Assembly (NCBI RefSeq): GCF_006349365.1
Contig: NZ_CP040899.1
Location: 1,302,001 to 1,366,000, forward strand
DNA length: 64,000 bases
Origin: Georgenia wutianyii
Lineage (GTDB): Bacteria > Actinomycetota > Actinomycetes > Actinomycetales > Actinomycetaceae
Direction: 5' to 3'
Shown here: piece by piece, positions 1 to 8,396 of the stretch
How the letters are laid out: each line of letters starts with the position of its first letter
Numbering within the stretch: position 1 is the first letter of the stretch
Position numbers and translations under genes: made by a program
The notes under the pieces: generated by a model
What the model saw: the letters and a program-made list of their open reading frames with translations, nothing else
The model's database searches: none
What the model was told of the DNA's origin: nothing

Positions 1-10
1 CGGCACCTCG

Positions 11-301
11 GTGAGCGCGGAGCGCGCCGTCGAGCTCGTGCGCGACGGCGCCGCCCTCGTCGACGTGCGCGAGAGCCACGAGTGGAAGGCGGGCCACGCG
101 CCGCAGGCGCTGCACGTCCCGCTCGACAGGATCGACACCGCATCCCGGCGACTGGCGGGCAGGAGCCCTGTCCTCGTCGTGTGCGCGAGCGGCATGCGGT
201 CCCGTGCGGGCGCCAGGAAGCTGCGCGACGCCGGCCTGGAGGCCGCGAGCGTCTCCGGCGGGATGGCCGCGTGGCAGCGCGCCGGCGGGGTGGTGCGCTG
301 A
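11..301 (+). CDS. Single-domain rhodanese-like sulfurtransferase (possibly 5' truncated by window edge)
   Basis: A lone rhodanese domain of 96 residues that would move sulfane sulfur through a cysteine persulfide. The active loop reads CASGMRS with the catalytic cysteine at about residue 58, and the family landmarks DVRESHEW and GHAPQA lie upstream. GTG at 11 is the first start in the window, but the frame stays open to base 1, so the true start may lie outside. The stop TGA shares its last base with the ATG of the next gene, implying translational coupling with the CoA-disulfide reductase fusion. The context (second rhodanese, thioredoxin, CstR-like regulator) points to persulfide or thiosulfate handling rather than cyanide detoxification. 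Confidence 0.85.
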   Translation: MSAERAVELVRDGAALVDVRESHEWKAGHAPQALHVPLDRIDTASRRLAGRSPVLVVCASGMRSRAGARKLRDAGLEAASVSGGMAAWQRAGGVVR

Positions 302-2007
302 TGAGCGCGAGCCGGCGCATCGTCGTCGTCGGAGGCGTGGCGGGTGGCATGAGCGCCGCGGCCCGCGCCCGGCGTCTCGACGAGCACGCCGAGATCATCG
401 TCCTCGAGCAGGGCAGGTACGTGAGCTTCGCGAACTGCGGCCTGCCCTACCACCTGTCCGGCGAGATCGGCCGGCGCGAGGACCTGCTCCTCCACACCCC
501 CGAGTCCCTCGCCCGCACGCTGGACCTCGACGTGCGCACCGGCCACCGGGTGACCGCGATCGACCGCGCCGCCCGCGCGGTCACCGTGGACGGGCCCGAC
601 GGGACCTCCGAGCTGTCCTACGACGCGCTCCTCCTCGCCCCGGGCGCCGTCGCCGTCCGCCCGCCGATCGAGGGCCTGGACCACCCGGTGGTCCACTCCC
701 TGCGTACGGTGCCCGACCTCGACGCGATCGAGTCGGCGGTCGCCGAGCTGCTCGGCTCGCGCCCCGAGGGCCGTGCGCCCCGCGCCGTCGTCCTCGGTGC
801 CGGCTTCATCGGGCTCGAGGCCGTGGAGGCGCTCGTGCGGCGCGGGCTGGAGGTCGAGCTCGTCGAGCTCGCCGACCACGTCCTCCCGCCCCTGGACCCC
901 GAGCTCGCCCCGCTCCTGGCCGCAGAGCTCACCGCGCACGGCGTCGGGCTGCACCTGGGCGTCTCCGCCGACGCCGTCACCGGTACGCCGGACGGCGCCG
1001 CGACGGTCGCCCTCTCCGACGGCACCGTGCTGCCCGCCGACCTCGTCGTCGTCAACGTCGGGGTGCGTCCGGCGAGCACGCTCGCCGAGCAGGCGGGCCT
1101 GGAGCTCGGCCCGCGCGGCGCGATCCGCGTCGATGCCGACCAGCGCACCTCCGACCCGCACATCTGGGCCGTCGGCGACGCCGTCGAGGTCCGTCAGGCC
1201 GTCACCGGCGCCGTCGGCCCCGTGCCGCTCGCCGGACCGGCGAACCGGCAGGGCCGGCGCGCCGCCGACTCGATCTGCGGCCACCGCACCACCCCCCAGC
1301 AGCCGGTGCTCGGTACCGCGATCCTGCGTCTCTTCGGCCTCACCGCTGCCGTCACCGGCGCGAACCAGGCCGCGCTGCGGTCCGCGGGGATCGACCACGA
1401 GGTCGTCCGGGTCCACCCGGGCCACCACGCCGGGTACTTCCCGGGCGCCGAGCAGGTCCACATCGTCGCGAGCTTCGCCCCCGACGGGCGCCTCCTCGGT
1501 GCCCAGGCCGTGGGCCGGGCCGGGGTGGACAAGCGCATCGACGTCCTCGCCACCGCCATCCGCGCCGACATGGGCGCCGACGACCTCGCCGAGCTCGAGC
1601 TCGCCTACGCCCCGCCCTACGGCTCGGCCAAGGACCCGGTCAACATGCTCGGCTTCGTCGCCCAGAACGTCCTGGACGGCACCATGCCGCAGTGGCAGCC
1701 GGGCGACCTCGACGACGTGCGCGCCACCAGCCTCGTCCTCGACGTCCGCTCGCCCCCGGAGCACGCCGCCGGGCACCTCGAGGGTGCCCTGCTCATCCCG
1801 CACACCGAGCTGCGCGGGCGCCTGGACGAGGTGCGCGCCGCAGCCGCCGGCCGGCCCGTGTCCGTGCACTGCGCCAGCGGCGTGCGCTCCTACCTGGCCA
1901 CCCGGATCCTGCGCGGCGAGGGCATCGACGCGCGGAACCTCTCCGGCGGCTGGCTCACCCTCAGCGCGCTGCGGCCCGACGCCGTCGTGGCCCCCGCCCT
2001 TGCCTGA
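301..2007 (+). CDS. FAD-dependent CoA-disulfide/polysulfide reductase with C-terminal rhodanese domain
   Basis: A 568-residue flavoprotein of the CoA-disulfide reductase type. The N-terminus carries the FAD-binding GGVAGGMSAAARARR motif, then SFANCGLPY with the single redox cysteine at C46, and a second nucleotide-binding stretch VLGAGFIGLEAVEAL for NAD(P)H. The last ~100 residues are a rhodanese domain with active-site loop CASGVRS (cysteine about 524). Such fusions (CoADR-RHD, polysulfide reductase) are known to reduce CoA persulfides or polysulfides. The start ATG at 301 was chosen because it overlaps the stop of the rhodanese gene by one base and begins the conserved N-terminus; an upstream in-frame extension lacks homology. 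It belongs to a sulfur-trafficking operon with the rhodanese before and thioredoxin after. Confidence 0.9.
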   Translation: MSASRRIVVVGGVAGGMSAAARARRLDEHAEIIVLEQGRYVSFANCGLPYHLSGEIGRREDLLLHTPESLARTLDLDVRTGHRVTAIDRAARAVTVDGPDGTSELSYDALLLAPGAVAVRPPIEGLDHPVVHSLRTVPDLDAIESAVAELLGSRPEGRAPRAVVLGAGFIGLEAVEALVRRGLEVELVELADHVLPPLDPELAPLLAAELTAHGVGLHLGVSADAVTGTPDGAATVALSDGTVLPADLVVVNVGVRPASTLAEQAGLELGPRGAIRVDADQRTSDPHIWAVGDAVEVRQAVTGAVGPVPLAGPANRQGRRAADSICGHRTTPQQPVLGTAILRLFGLTAAVTGANQAALRSAGIDHEVVRVHPGHHAGYFPGAEQVHIVASFAPDGRLLGAQAVGRAGVDKRIDVLATAIRADMGADDLAELELAYAPPYGSAKDPVNMLGFVAQNVLDGTMPQWQPGDLDDVRATSLVLDVRSPPEHAAGHLEGALLIPHTELRGRLDEVRAAAAGRPVSVHCASGVRSYLATRILRGEGIDARNLSGGWLTLSALRPDAVVAPALA

Positions 2008-2051
2008 CCCCTCGTCCCGACCCCGTCACCCCCACCCCGAGGAGAACGACC

Positions 2052-2168
2052 ATGTGCAGCCCCATTCGATGCGCCACCTGCGGCAAGACCACCTGGACCG
2101 GCTGCGGGGTGCACGCCGAGGAGGTCATGGCCCAGGTCGAGCCGCAGGACCGGTGCACCTGCGAGTGA
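2052..2168 (+). CDS. Cys-rich 38-residue mini-protein (zinc-ribbon-like)
   Basis: A 38-residue protein with cysteines at 2, 7, 10, 18, 35 and 37 and a histidine at 21. The arrangement CATCGKTTWTGCGVHAEEV forms a CxxC...CxxH cluster suited to zinc or thiol chemistry. A purine-rich GAGGAGAACGACC ribosome site lies just before the ATG. Similar tiny CGKxTWxGCGxH proteins are widespread in actinobacteria and have no assigned function, as far as I know. It sits between the CoADR-rhodanese fusion and thioredoxin, so a role as a persulfide carrier or zinc-bound accessory is possible, but this is inference from context only. Confidence 0.75.
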   Translation: MCSPIRCATCGKTTWTGCGVHAEEVMAQVEPQDRCTCE

Positions 2169-2208
2169 CCTGCCCGCGCACCCGCCCACCCAGACCAAGG
2201 AGCACCCC

Positions 2209-2583
2209 ATGAGCACCGTCGACCTCACCGCCGACACCTTCACCGAGACCATCTCCCGCGACGGCATCGTCCTCGTCGACTGGTGGGCGTCCTGGTGCGG
2301 CCCGTGCCGCATGTTCGCCCCGGTGTACGACAAGGCCGCCGAGGCCCACGAGGACATCGTCTTCGCCAAGGTCGACACCGAGGCCGAGCAGGGCCTCGCG
2401 GCGCAGGCCGCCATCACCTCCATCCCCACGCTCATGGCGTTCCGGGACGGGATCCTCGTCTTCGCCCAGCCCGGCGCGCTGCCCGCGCCGGCGCTGGAGG
2501 AGGTCATCGCCGCGGTCCGCGGCCTCGACATGGACAAGGTCCGCGAGGAGCTGGCCGAGCAGGACGCGACGTCGGGTGCCTGA
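2209..2583 (+). CDS. trxA: Thioredoxin
   Basis: A 124-residue single-domain thioredoxin, a cytoplasmic dithiol-disulfide oxidoreductase. The redox motif WCGPC is at residues 29-33 (C30 and C33), preceded by VLVDWWAS, with the cis-proline segment SIPTLMAF further on. Length is slightly above the usual ~105-110 residues because of a C-terminal helix rich in acidic residues. The AAGGAG ribosome site seven bases before the ATG fixes the start. Placed downstream of two rhodanese-type proteins and just before a CstR-like regulator, it is likely the reductant that clears protein or low-molecular-weight persulfides in this operon. Confidence 0.93.
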   Translation: MSTVDLTADTFTETISRDGIVLVDWWASWCGPCRMFAPVYDKAAEAHEDIVFAKVDTEAEQGLAAQAAITSIPTLMAFRDGILVFAQPGALPAPALEEVIAAVRGLDMDKVREELAEQDATSGA

Positions 2584-2664
2584 CCCGGCGAGCGACCCGT
2601 CCGCGGACGACTCCCACGGGCCCCGGCCCCGGGTAGCGTTCGCGGACCTGACCAAGGAGGCGCG

Positions 2665-2928
2665 ATGAAGCTCGACCCCGGTGAGATGGGCAAGGTCGTC
2701 AACCGGCTCAAGCGGGCGCAGGGCCAGCTCGCGGGCGTGATCCGCATGCTCGAGGAGGGCCGGGAGTGCGAGGACGTCGTCACCCAGATCGCGGCGCTGT
2801 CCAAGGCCCTGGACCGGGCGGGGTTCGCGATCATCGCCTCGGGCATGAGGCAGTGCCTCGTGGAGTCCGACGGCGAGGAGACCCTCGACGTCCAGAAGCT
2901 CCAGAAGCTCTTCCTCTCCCTCGCGTGA
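2665..2928 (+). CDS. cstR: CsoR/FrmR-family repressor of the CstR (persulfide-sensing) type
   Basis: An 87-residue all-helical DNA-binding protein of the CsoR superfamily. It keeps the two sensing cysteines C35 and C64 but has glycine at position 60, where copper-sensing CsoR has its ligand histidine. That two-Cys, no-His pattern is the known mark of CstR, which senses sulfane sulfur by forming di- or trisulfide links between its cysteines. Its position beside rhodanese, CoADR-rhodanese and thioredoxin genes supports a persulfide signal rather than copper. The start has an AAGGAGG-type site a few bases upstream. Assignment as CstR rather than generic CsoR rests on residue pattern plus neighbourhood; the operator was not identified. 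Confidence 0.8.
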   Translation: MKLDPGEMGKVVNRLKRAQGQLAGVIRMLEEGRECEDVVTQIAALSKALDRAGFAIIASGMRQCLVESDGEETLDVQKLQKLFLSLA

Positions 2929-2985
2929 GGGCCGGCCGGCCGCGGCTGCCCCGCGGCCGGCCGTGCGCGCACTAGGCTGCGGAGC

Positions 2986-4251
2986 GTGGCAGTCGATGTG
3001 GAGCGCGCGCCGTACGACGCCGCCGACCGTGAGCGGTGGTGGCAGGAGGAGCCGAAGAACCCGGGCCGGACCGCCTTCGAGCGGGACCGTGCCCGAGTCG
3101 TGCACTCCTCGGCGCTGCGGCGCCTCGGCGCCAAGACCCAGGTGCTGGGGCCCTCGAGCGACGACTTCGTGCGCACCCGGCTCACCCACTCCCTCGAGGT
3201 CGCGCAGGTGGGCCGCGAGCTCGGCAAGGCGCTGGGCTGCGACCCGGACGTCGTCGACACGGCGTGCCTGGCCCACGACCTCGGCCACCCGCCCTTCGGG
3301 CACAACGGGGAGCGGGCGCTGGACGAGGCGGCCGCCGGCATCGGCGGGTTCGAGGGCAACGCCCAGACGCTGCGGCTGCTCACCCGCCTCGAGCCCAAGA
3401 CCTTCACCGACGACGGCTCGCCGGTGGGCCTCAACCTCACCCGGGCGAGCCTCGACGCCGCGACGAAGTACCCGTGGACGGCCGAGGAGGCCCCGAAGAA
3501 GCCCGGCGGGCGCCCGTCGCGCAAGTTCGGCGTCTACGCCGACGACCTGCCGGTCTTCACATGGATGCGCGAGGGGGCGCCCGAGCGGCGGCTGCCCATG
3601 GAGGGTCAGGTCATGGACCTGGCCGACGACATCTCCTACTCGGTGCACGACGTCGAGGACGCCGTCGTCGGCGGGCGGATCGACCTCGCGCTGCTGCGCC
3701 GCGCCGACCAGCAGCGCGCCGTCGTCGCCCAGACGCGCCAGTGGTACAACCCGGCGGTCTCCGACGACCAGCTCGGGGCGGCCCTCGAGCGGCTCGTCGC
3801 CCTGCCGGTGTGGCTGGAGTCCTTCAGTGAGTCCCGGAGCGACCGCGCCGCACTCAAGGACATGACGAGCCAGCTCATCGGCCGCTTCTGCAACGCCGCC
3901 CACGACGCGACGCGCGAGAAGCACGGCACCGGCCCGCTCACCCGGTACGAGGCCGGTCTCGTCGTGCCCGCCGACACGCTCGCCGAGATCGTCGTCCTCA
4001 AGGGGGCGACCGCCCACTACGTCATGGCCCCGCGCGAGCACGAGCCGGTCTACCGCCAGCAGCGCACGATGCTCACCGAGATCACCGAGGCGCTGCTCGA
4101 CGCCGGTCCGGACGCCCTCGAGCCCATGTTCGTCGCCGACTGGCACGCGGCGCCCGACGACGGCGCCCGGCTGCGCGTCGTCGTCGACCAGGTCGCCTCG
4201 CTCACCGACCACAGCGCCCAGGCGTGGCACGCCCGGCTGTGCGGCAGGTGA
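2986..4251 (+). CDS. dgt: Deoxyguanosinetriphosphate triphosphohydrolase-like HD protein
   Basis: A 421-residue HD-domain dNTP triphosphohydrolase that converts dGTP (or other dNTPs) to the deoxynucleoside plus triphosphate. The metal-binding HD signature is clear: THSLEVAQVGREL with H68, then CLAHDLGHPPFGHNGE with H97-D98. The N-terminal SSALRRLGAKTQV is also typical of the Dgt family. The start is GTG, and a TAGGCT -10 box ends seven bases before it with no Shine-Dalgarno site, so the mRNA is probably leaderless. It is followed 47 bases later by dnaG, an arrangement common in actinobacteria. Confidence 0.92.
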   Translation: MAVDVERAPYDAADRERWWQEEPKNPGRTAFERDRARVVHSSALRRLGAKTQVLGPSSDDFVRTRLTHSLEVAQVGRELGKALGCDPDVVDTACLAHDLGHPPFGHNGERALDEAAAGIGGFEGNAQTLRLLTRLEPKTFTDDGSPVGLNLTRASLDAATKYPWTAEEAPKKPGGRPSRKFGVYADDLPVFTWMREGAPERRLPMEGQVMDLADDISYSVHDVEDAVVGGRIDLALLRRADQQRAVVAQTRQWYNPAVSDDQLGAALERLVALPVWLESFSESRSDRAALKDMTSQLIGRFCNAAHDATREKHGTGPLTRYEAGLVVPADTLAEIVVLKGATAHYVMAPREHEPVYRQQRTMLTEITEALLDAGPDALEPMFVADWHAAPDDGARLRVVVDQVASLTDHSAQAWHARLCGR

Positions 4252-4298
4252 CGGTGGAGGACGGCCGGAACGGCTCGCCGAGCACCTAGACTCGGGGC

Positions 4299-6332
4299 GT
4301 GGCAGGCCTGATCAAGCGGGAGGACATCGCGACCGTCCGCGAGCGCGCCCGCATCGAGGAGGTCGTCGGCGCCCACGTGACGCTGCGCCAGGCGGGCGTC
4401 GGGTCGATGAAGGGCCTGTGCCCCTTCCACGACGAGCGCACCCCCAGCTTCCACGTGCGGCCCCAGCTGGGCCTGTGGCACTGCTTCGGCTGCGACGAGG
4501 GCGGGGACGTCATCTCCTTCGTCCAGAAGCTCGACGGCCTGAGCTTCGCCGAGGCGGTGGAGTACCTCGCCAACCGCACGGGCGTCCAGCTGCGCTACGA
4601 GGAGGGCAGCGGGCCGGCGCGTCCGGGCGGGGACCACGGCCGACGTCAGCGGCTCGTCGAGGCGCACCGCGTGGCCGAGGAGTTCTACCGGGAGCAGCTG
4701 CTCACCCCGCAGGCCCAGCTCGGCCGCCGGTTCCTCGCCGAGCGCAGCTTCACCGAGGAGGCGGCGGCGACCTTCGGCGTCGGCTTCGCGCCCGCCGGGT
4801 GGGACCACCTCCTGCGCCACCTGCGTGGGCGCGGCTTCACCGAGCCCGAGCTCATCGCCTCCGGCCTGGTGAGCCAGGGCAACCGGGGCGTGTACGACCG
4901 GTTCCGCGGGCGGCTCGTGTGGCCGATCCGCGACGTCACCGGGGAGACGATCGGGTTCGGCGCGCGTCGCCTGTCCGAGGACGACCAGGGCCCCAAGTAC
5001 CTCAACACCCCCGAGACGCAGATCTACAAGAAGTCCTCGGTGCTCTACGGCATCGACCTCGCGAAGCGGGCGATCGCCAAGGAGAAGCGGGTCGTCGTCG
5101 TCGAGGGCTACACCGACGTCATGGCCGCGCACCTGTCCGGCATCGGGACGGCGATCGCGACGTGCGGCACCGCGTTCGGTGAGGAGCACGTGCGGATCGT
5201 GCGCCGGCTCCTGGGGGAGAGCGGCGACGCCGCCTCCGGGCTCATGTTCGCCTCCGGGGCGACGCGCGGGGGAGAGGTGATCTTCACCTTCGACGGCGAC
5301 GAGGCCGGGCAGAAGGCCGCGCTGCGCGCCTTCGGGGAGGACCAGAAGTTCGCCTCGCAGACCTTCGTCGCCGTCGAGCCCTCGGGGATGGACCCGTGCG
5401 ACCTGCGTCAGCAGCGCGGGGAGGCGGCGGTCCGTGACCTCGTCGAGCGCCGCGAGCCGCTGTTCGCGTTCGCGATCCGCTCGGCGCTGCGCCGGGTGAA
5501 CCTCGACACCGCCGAGGGGAGGGTCGCCGGGCTGCGCGCCGCGGCGCCCGTCGTCGCCGGGATCCGTGACCGGGCGCTGCGCTCGGAGTACGCCCGCGAG
5601 CTCGCCGGGTGGCTCGGCATGGAGGAGCACACGGTGCGCCAGGCCGTCGCCACCGCCGAGCGGGCCGGGGGCGGCCAGGGGGGCGTGGCCGGTGCGCCCT
5701 CGCGGGACCAGGGCCGGCCGCAGGGCCAGTACGGCAACGGTCGCCCGGGCGACGACGGCGCGTCCCGTCCGGGCTCGGGTCCCGGGCCCGCGCAGGGTCG
5801 CTCGACGCGTCCGGGCCGGGAGGACCCGGTCGCCCGCCTGGAGCGTCAGGTCCTCGAGGTCGTCGTCCAGCTCCCGCACCTCGCGCTGGGCGCCGGCTTC
5901 GACGACCTCCCCCCTGACACCTTCACCGTCCCGGCCTACCGCGGGGTGCACGACGCGATCCGCGCGGCCGGCGGTACCCGTACCTACGGCGCCGAGCTCG
6001 ACCGCGCCGTCACCGAGCGCGGCCGTGAGCAGGGCGAGCGGCACGCGGCGGCGTGGTGGACCGAGATGCTGCGGGAGAACGCCGGCGGGCCGGTGGCCGG
6101 TGTCGTCACGGAGCTGGCCGTCTCCCCGTTGCCCGAGGACCGGCCCGAGGCGCTGGGGAACTACGCCCGCGGGGTGCTGCTCTCGCTCATCCAGATGGGC
6201 CTCACCCGCCAGATCGCCGACCTGCGCGGGCGCCTGCAGCGCACCGCGCCGGACAGCGAGGAGTCGGTGCAGGTGTTCTCCGAGCTCGTGGCGCTGGAGA
6301 ACCGGCGCCGTGCCCTGCGCACCGACGACTGA
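4299..6332 (+). CDS. dnaG: DNA primase
   Basis: A 677-residue replicative primase that lays RNA primers at the replication fork. The N-terminal CHC2 zinc finger is seen in GLCPFHDERTPSFH and LWHCFGCDEGGD (C41, H44, C62, C65). The TOPRIM catalytic domain contains VVVVEGYTDVMAA and FTFDGDEAGQKAAL. Between these two TOPRIM motifs lies a Gly/Ser/Ala-rich insert (around GESGDAASGLMFASGATRGG) that is longer than in mycobacterial DnaG. A Pro/Gly/Arg-rich linker separates the core from the helicase-binding C-terminal domain. The start is GTG with a TAGACT -10 box six bases upstream and no ribosome site, consistent with a leaderless mRNA. Confidence 0.96.
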   Translation: MAGLIKREDIATVRERARIEEVVGAHVTLRQAGVGSMKGLCPFHDERTPSFHVRPQLGLWHCFGCDEGGDVISFVQKLDGLSFAEAVEYLANRTGVQLRYEEGSGPARPGGDHGRRQRLVEAHRVAEEFYREQLLTPQAQLGRRFLAERSFTEEAAATFGVGFAPAGWDHLLRHLRGRGFTEPELIASGLVSQGNRGVYDRFRGRLVWPIRDVTGETIGFGARRLSEDDQGPKYLNTPETQIYKKSSVLYGIDLAKRAIAKEKRVVVVEGYTDVMAAHLSGIGTAIATCGTAFGEEHVRIVRRLLGESGDAASGLMFASGATRGGEVIFTFDGDEAGQKAALRAFGEDQKFASQTFVAVEPSGMDPCDLRQQRGEAAVRDLVERREPLFAFAIRSALRRVNLDTAEGRVAGLRAAAPVVAGIRDRALRSEYARELAGWLGMEEHTVRQAVATAERAGGGQGGVAGAPSRDQGRPQGQYGNGRPGDDGASRPGSGPGPAQGRSTRPGREDPVARLERQVLEVVVQLPHLALGAGFDDLPPDTFTVPAYRGVHDAIRAAGGTRTYGAELDRAVTERGREQGERHAAAWWTEMLRENAGGPVAGVVTELAVSPLPEDRPEALGNYARGVLLSLIQMGLTRQIADLRGRLQRTAPDSEESVQVFSELVALENRRRALRTDD

Positions 6333-6442
6333 GCCGAAACCGGGCGAAACGCCTGGGCAACGGCGACGAAACACGCTTCTCCTAGCGTCCCGGCAGGGCC
6401 ACCGGCCCTCGCGCGCAGCGCGTCGTCCGAGCGAGGAGAACC

Positions 6443-8353
6443 ATGCGCACTTCCGACACGAGCCGACCGGCACGGCGACGGATCGTCGCCGCGACCGCGA
6501 CCGCGAGCATCGCCTGCCTGGGGGTCAGCGTCCCGGCAGCCTCCGGCGTGGTGGTCCGGCCCGACCCGTTCCCTGCCGTGGTCGAGCTCACCGTGGCCGA
6601 CGCCGCCGCCCTCCTCGAGGCGGGGGAGACGTCGTCGGTGGCCCTCGTCGAGCGCTACCTCGCCCGCATCGCCGCCTACGACGACGCCTACGGGGACCAG
6701 CCCGGCCTCTCCTCGGTCATCACGGTCAACGAGAACGCCCTCGCCGAGGCGGCGGCGCTGGACGCCGAACGCGCGGCGGGCACGGTGCGCGGCCCGCTCC
6801 ACGGCGTGCCGATCGTCGTCAAGGACAACTACGACACCGGCGACATGCCGACCTCGAACGGCTCGGTGGCGCTCGCGGACTTCCGGCCGGCGGACGACGC
6901 CACGCAGGTGGAGCGCCTGCGCGCCGCCGGCGCCATCGTCATCGCCAAGACCAACCTGCACGAGTACGCCGCCGGCATCACCTCGATCAGCTCGCTGGGC
7001 GGGCAGACGCGCAACCCCTACGACCAGACCCGCAACCCGGGCGGCAGCAGCGGCGGCACGGGCGCGAGTGTGGCGGCGAGCTTCGCGACGGCGGGTCTCG
7101 GCTCCGACACGTGCGGCTCGATCCGCATCCCCGCCGCGCAGAACAACCTCGTCGGGCTGCGGCCGACGACGGGGCTGCTGAGCAGGGACGGGATCGCGCC
7201 GATGTCCGACACGCAGGACGTCGGCGGGCCCATCGCCAAGACGGTGGAGGACGTGGCGATCTTCCTCGACGCCACGGTGGGCTACGACCCGAAGGACCCG
7301 GTGACGGCCCGCTCGGAGGGGCTGGTGCCGGCGTCCTACCGCGACGTCCTGGACGAGACCGCGCTCGAGGGGCGGACCATCGGGCTGCTCACCAACCCGG
7401 AGTACCTCGGTGTCACGCCCGCGGAGGCGCCGACGACGGCCCTGGTCCGCGCGGCGGTGGCGGACCTCGAGGCCCAGGGGGCGACCGTCGTCGAGATCGA
7501 GATGCCGCAGGAGTACGTCGAGGCCGTCGCCGGCTCGGGGGTGATCGGGGACGAGTTCAAGCGGGACCTCAACACCTACCTCGCGCAGGACGGCGCCCGG
7601 TGGCCGGTGGGCCTGGCGGCGCTCACCGCGCCGGCGGACCGCCTCACGCTCTCCGACATCGTCGCGAGCGGGGACGTCACGCCGTCGGTGCTCACGAGCC
7701 TGGCCCGGTGGGACGCGACCGCCGAGATGCCCACCCCGGAGTACCTCGAGCGGCTCGACCTGCAGCAGCAGGTCCGCGACATGCTCACCGAGACGCTGAC
7801 CGACGGCGGCATCGACGCCCTCGCCTACCCGACGATCCGCGAGGTCGCCCGGCCGGTCGAGGAGTCCCAGCCCGGCACCAACTGCGCCGCCTCGGCGCAG
7901 TCGGGCTTCCCCTCCCTCACCCTCCCGGCGGGCTTCACGGACGCCGGACTGCCGGTCGGCCTGGAGCTCATGGGGCTGCCCTTCTCCGAGCCGGACCTCC
8001 TCGCGATGGGCTACGACTACGAGCAGGCCACCGGTCACCGGACCGCGCCGGCGAGCACGCCGGAGCTGGCGGCCGCCCAGCCCGAGCCGGTCGAGCCCGA
8101 GCCCAGCCCGGAGCCTGCCGAGCCGGCGCCCGCCGAGCCGGAGCCCGCCGAGCCGGAGCCGGCCCCGGCACCGGCCGACCCGGAGCCCGCCGGCTCCACC
8201 CCGCCCGTCGTCGTCTCCCCGCCCACGCCGGGCTCGGGCGAGCTGGCCCGGACCGGCGCCGGCGTCGGGGCGCTCGCCGGGCTCGCCGCGCTGCTCGCCG
8301 CCGCGGGTGCCGTCGCGCCGGTCCTGCGGCGCCGGCTGGGCGAGGGCGACTGA
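6443..8353 (+). CDS. Secreted amidase-signature hydrolase with LAxTG cell-wall sorting signal
   Basis: A 636-residue exported hydrolase of the amidase signature family, which cleaves C-N amide bonds with a Ser-cisSer-Lys triad. Residues 1-~35 form a signal peptide (RPARRR then a hydrophobic run). The catalytic lysine is in IVVKDNYDTG (about K127), the glycine-serine loop GGSSGGTGAS follows (S202/S203), and the nucleophile is in DTCGSIRIPA (about S226). After residue ~545 comes a Pro/Glu/Ala-rich wall-spanning tail, then LARTG, a hydrophobic helix and RRR: a class E sortase signal. The GAGGAG site sets the start. A TAGCGT box about 50 bases upstream may be its promoter. The substrate is unknown; peptide amides or cell-wall amides are candidates. 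Confidence 0.9.
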   Translation: MRTSDTSRPARRRIVAATATASIACLGVSVPAASGVVVRPDPFPAVVELTVADAAALLEAGETSSVALVERYLARIAAYDDAYGDQPGLSSVITVNENALAEAAALDAERAAGTVRGPLHGVPIVVKDNYDTGDMPTSNGSVALADFRPADDATQVERLRAAGAIVIAKTNLHEYAAGITSISSLGGQTRNPYDQTRNPGGSSGGTGASVAASFATAGLGSDTCGSIRIPAAQNNLVGLRPTTGLLSRDGIAPMSDTQDVGGPIAKTVEDVAIFLDATVGYDPKDPVTARSEGLVPASYRDVLDETALEGRTIGLLTNPEYLGVTPAEAPTTALVRAAVADLEAQGATVVEIEMPQEYVEAVAGSGVIGDEFKRDLNTYLAQDGARWPVGLAALTAPADRLTLSDIVASGDVTPSVLTSLARWDATAEMPTPEYLERLDLQQQVRDMLTETLTDGGIDALAYPTIREVARPVEESQPGTNCAASAQSGFPSLTLPAGFTDAGLPVGLELMGLPFSEPDLLAMGYDYEQATGHRTAPASTPELAAAQPEPVEPEPSPEPAEPAPAEPEPAEPEPAPAPADPEPAGSTPPVVVSPPTPGSGELARTGAGVGALAGLAALLAAAGAVAPVLRRRLGEGD

Positions 8354-8363
8354 GCCGAGTGTG

Positions 8364-8396
8364 CTGACGGGGGCGGCGGTCAGCCGCCCCCGTCAG
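8364..8396. terminator. Bidirectional hairpin terminator between convergent genes
   Basis: A perfect 14-bp inverted repeat (arms 8364-8377 and 8383-8396, loop GGTCA) of almost pure G and C. It lies where the amidase gene and the convergent nuclease-fold gene end, and the left part of the right arm overlaps the last codons of the latter. Strong GC hairpins without a long T run are usual terminators in high-GC actinobacteria. Confidence 0.75.

Noticed and set aside
2665..2928. Copper sensor CsoR
   Set aside because: The ligand histidine is replaced by glycine at position 60 and no copper ATPase or chaperone lies nearby.
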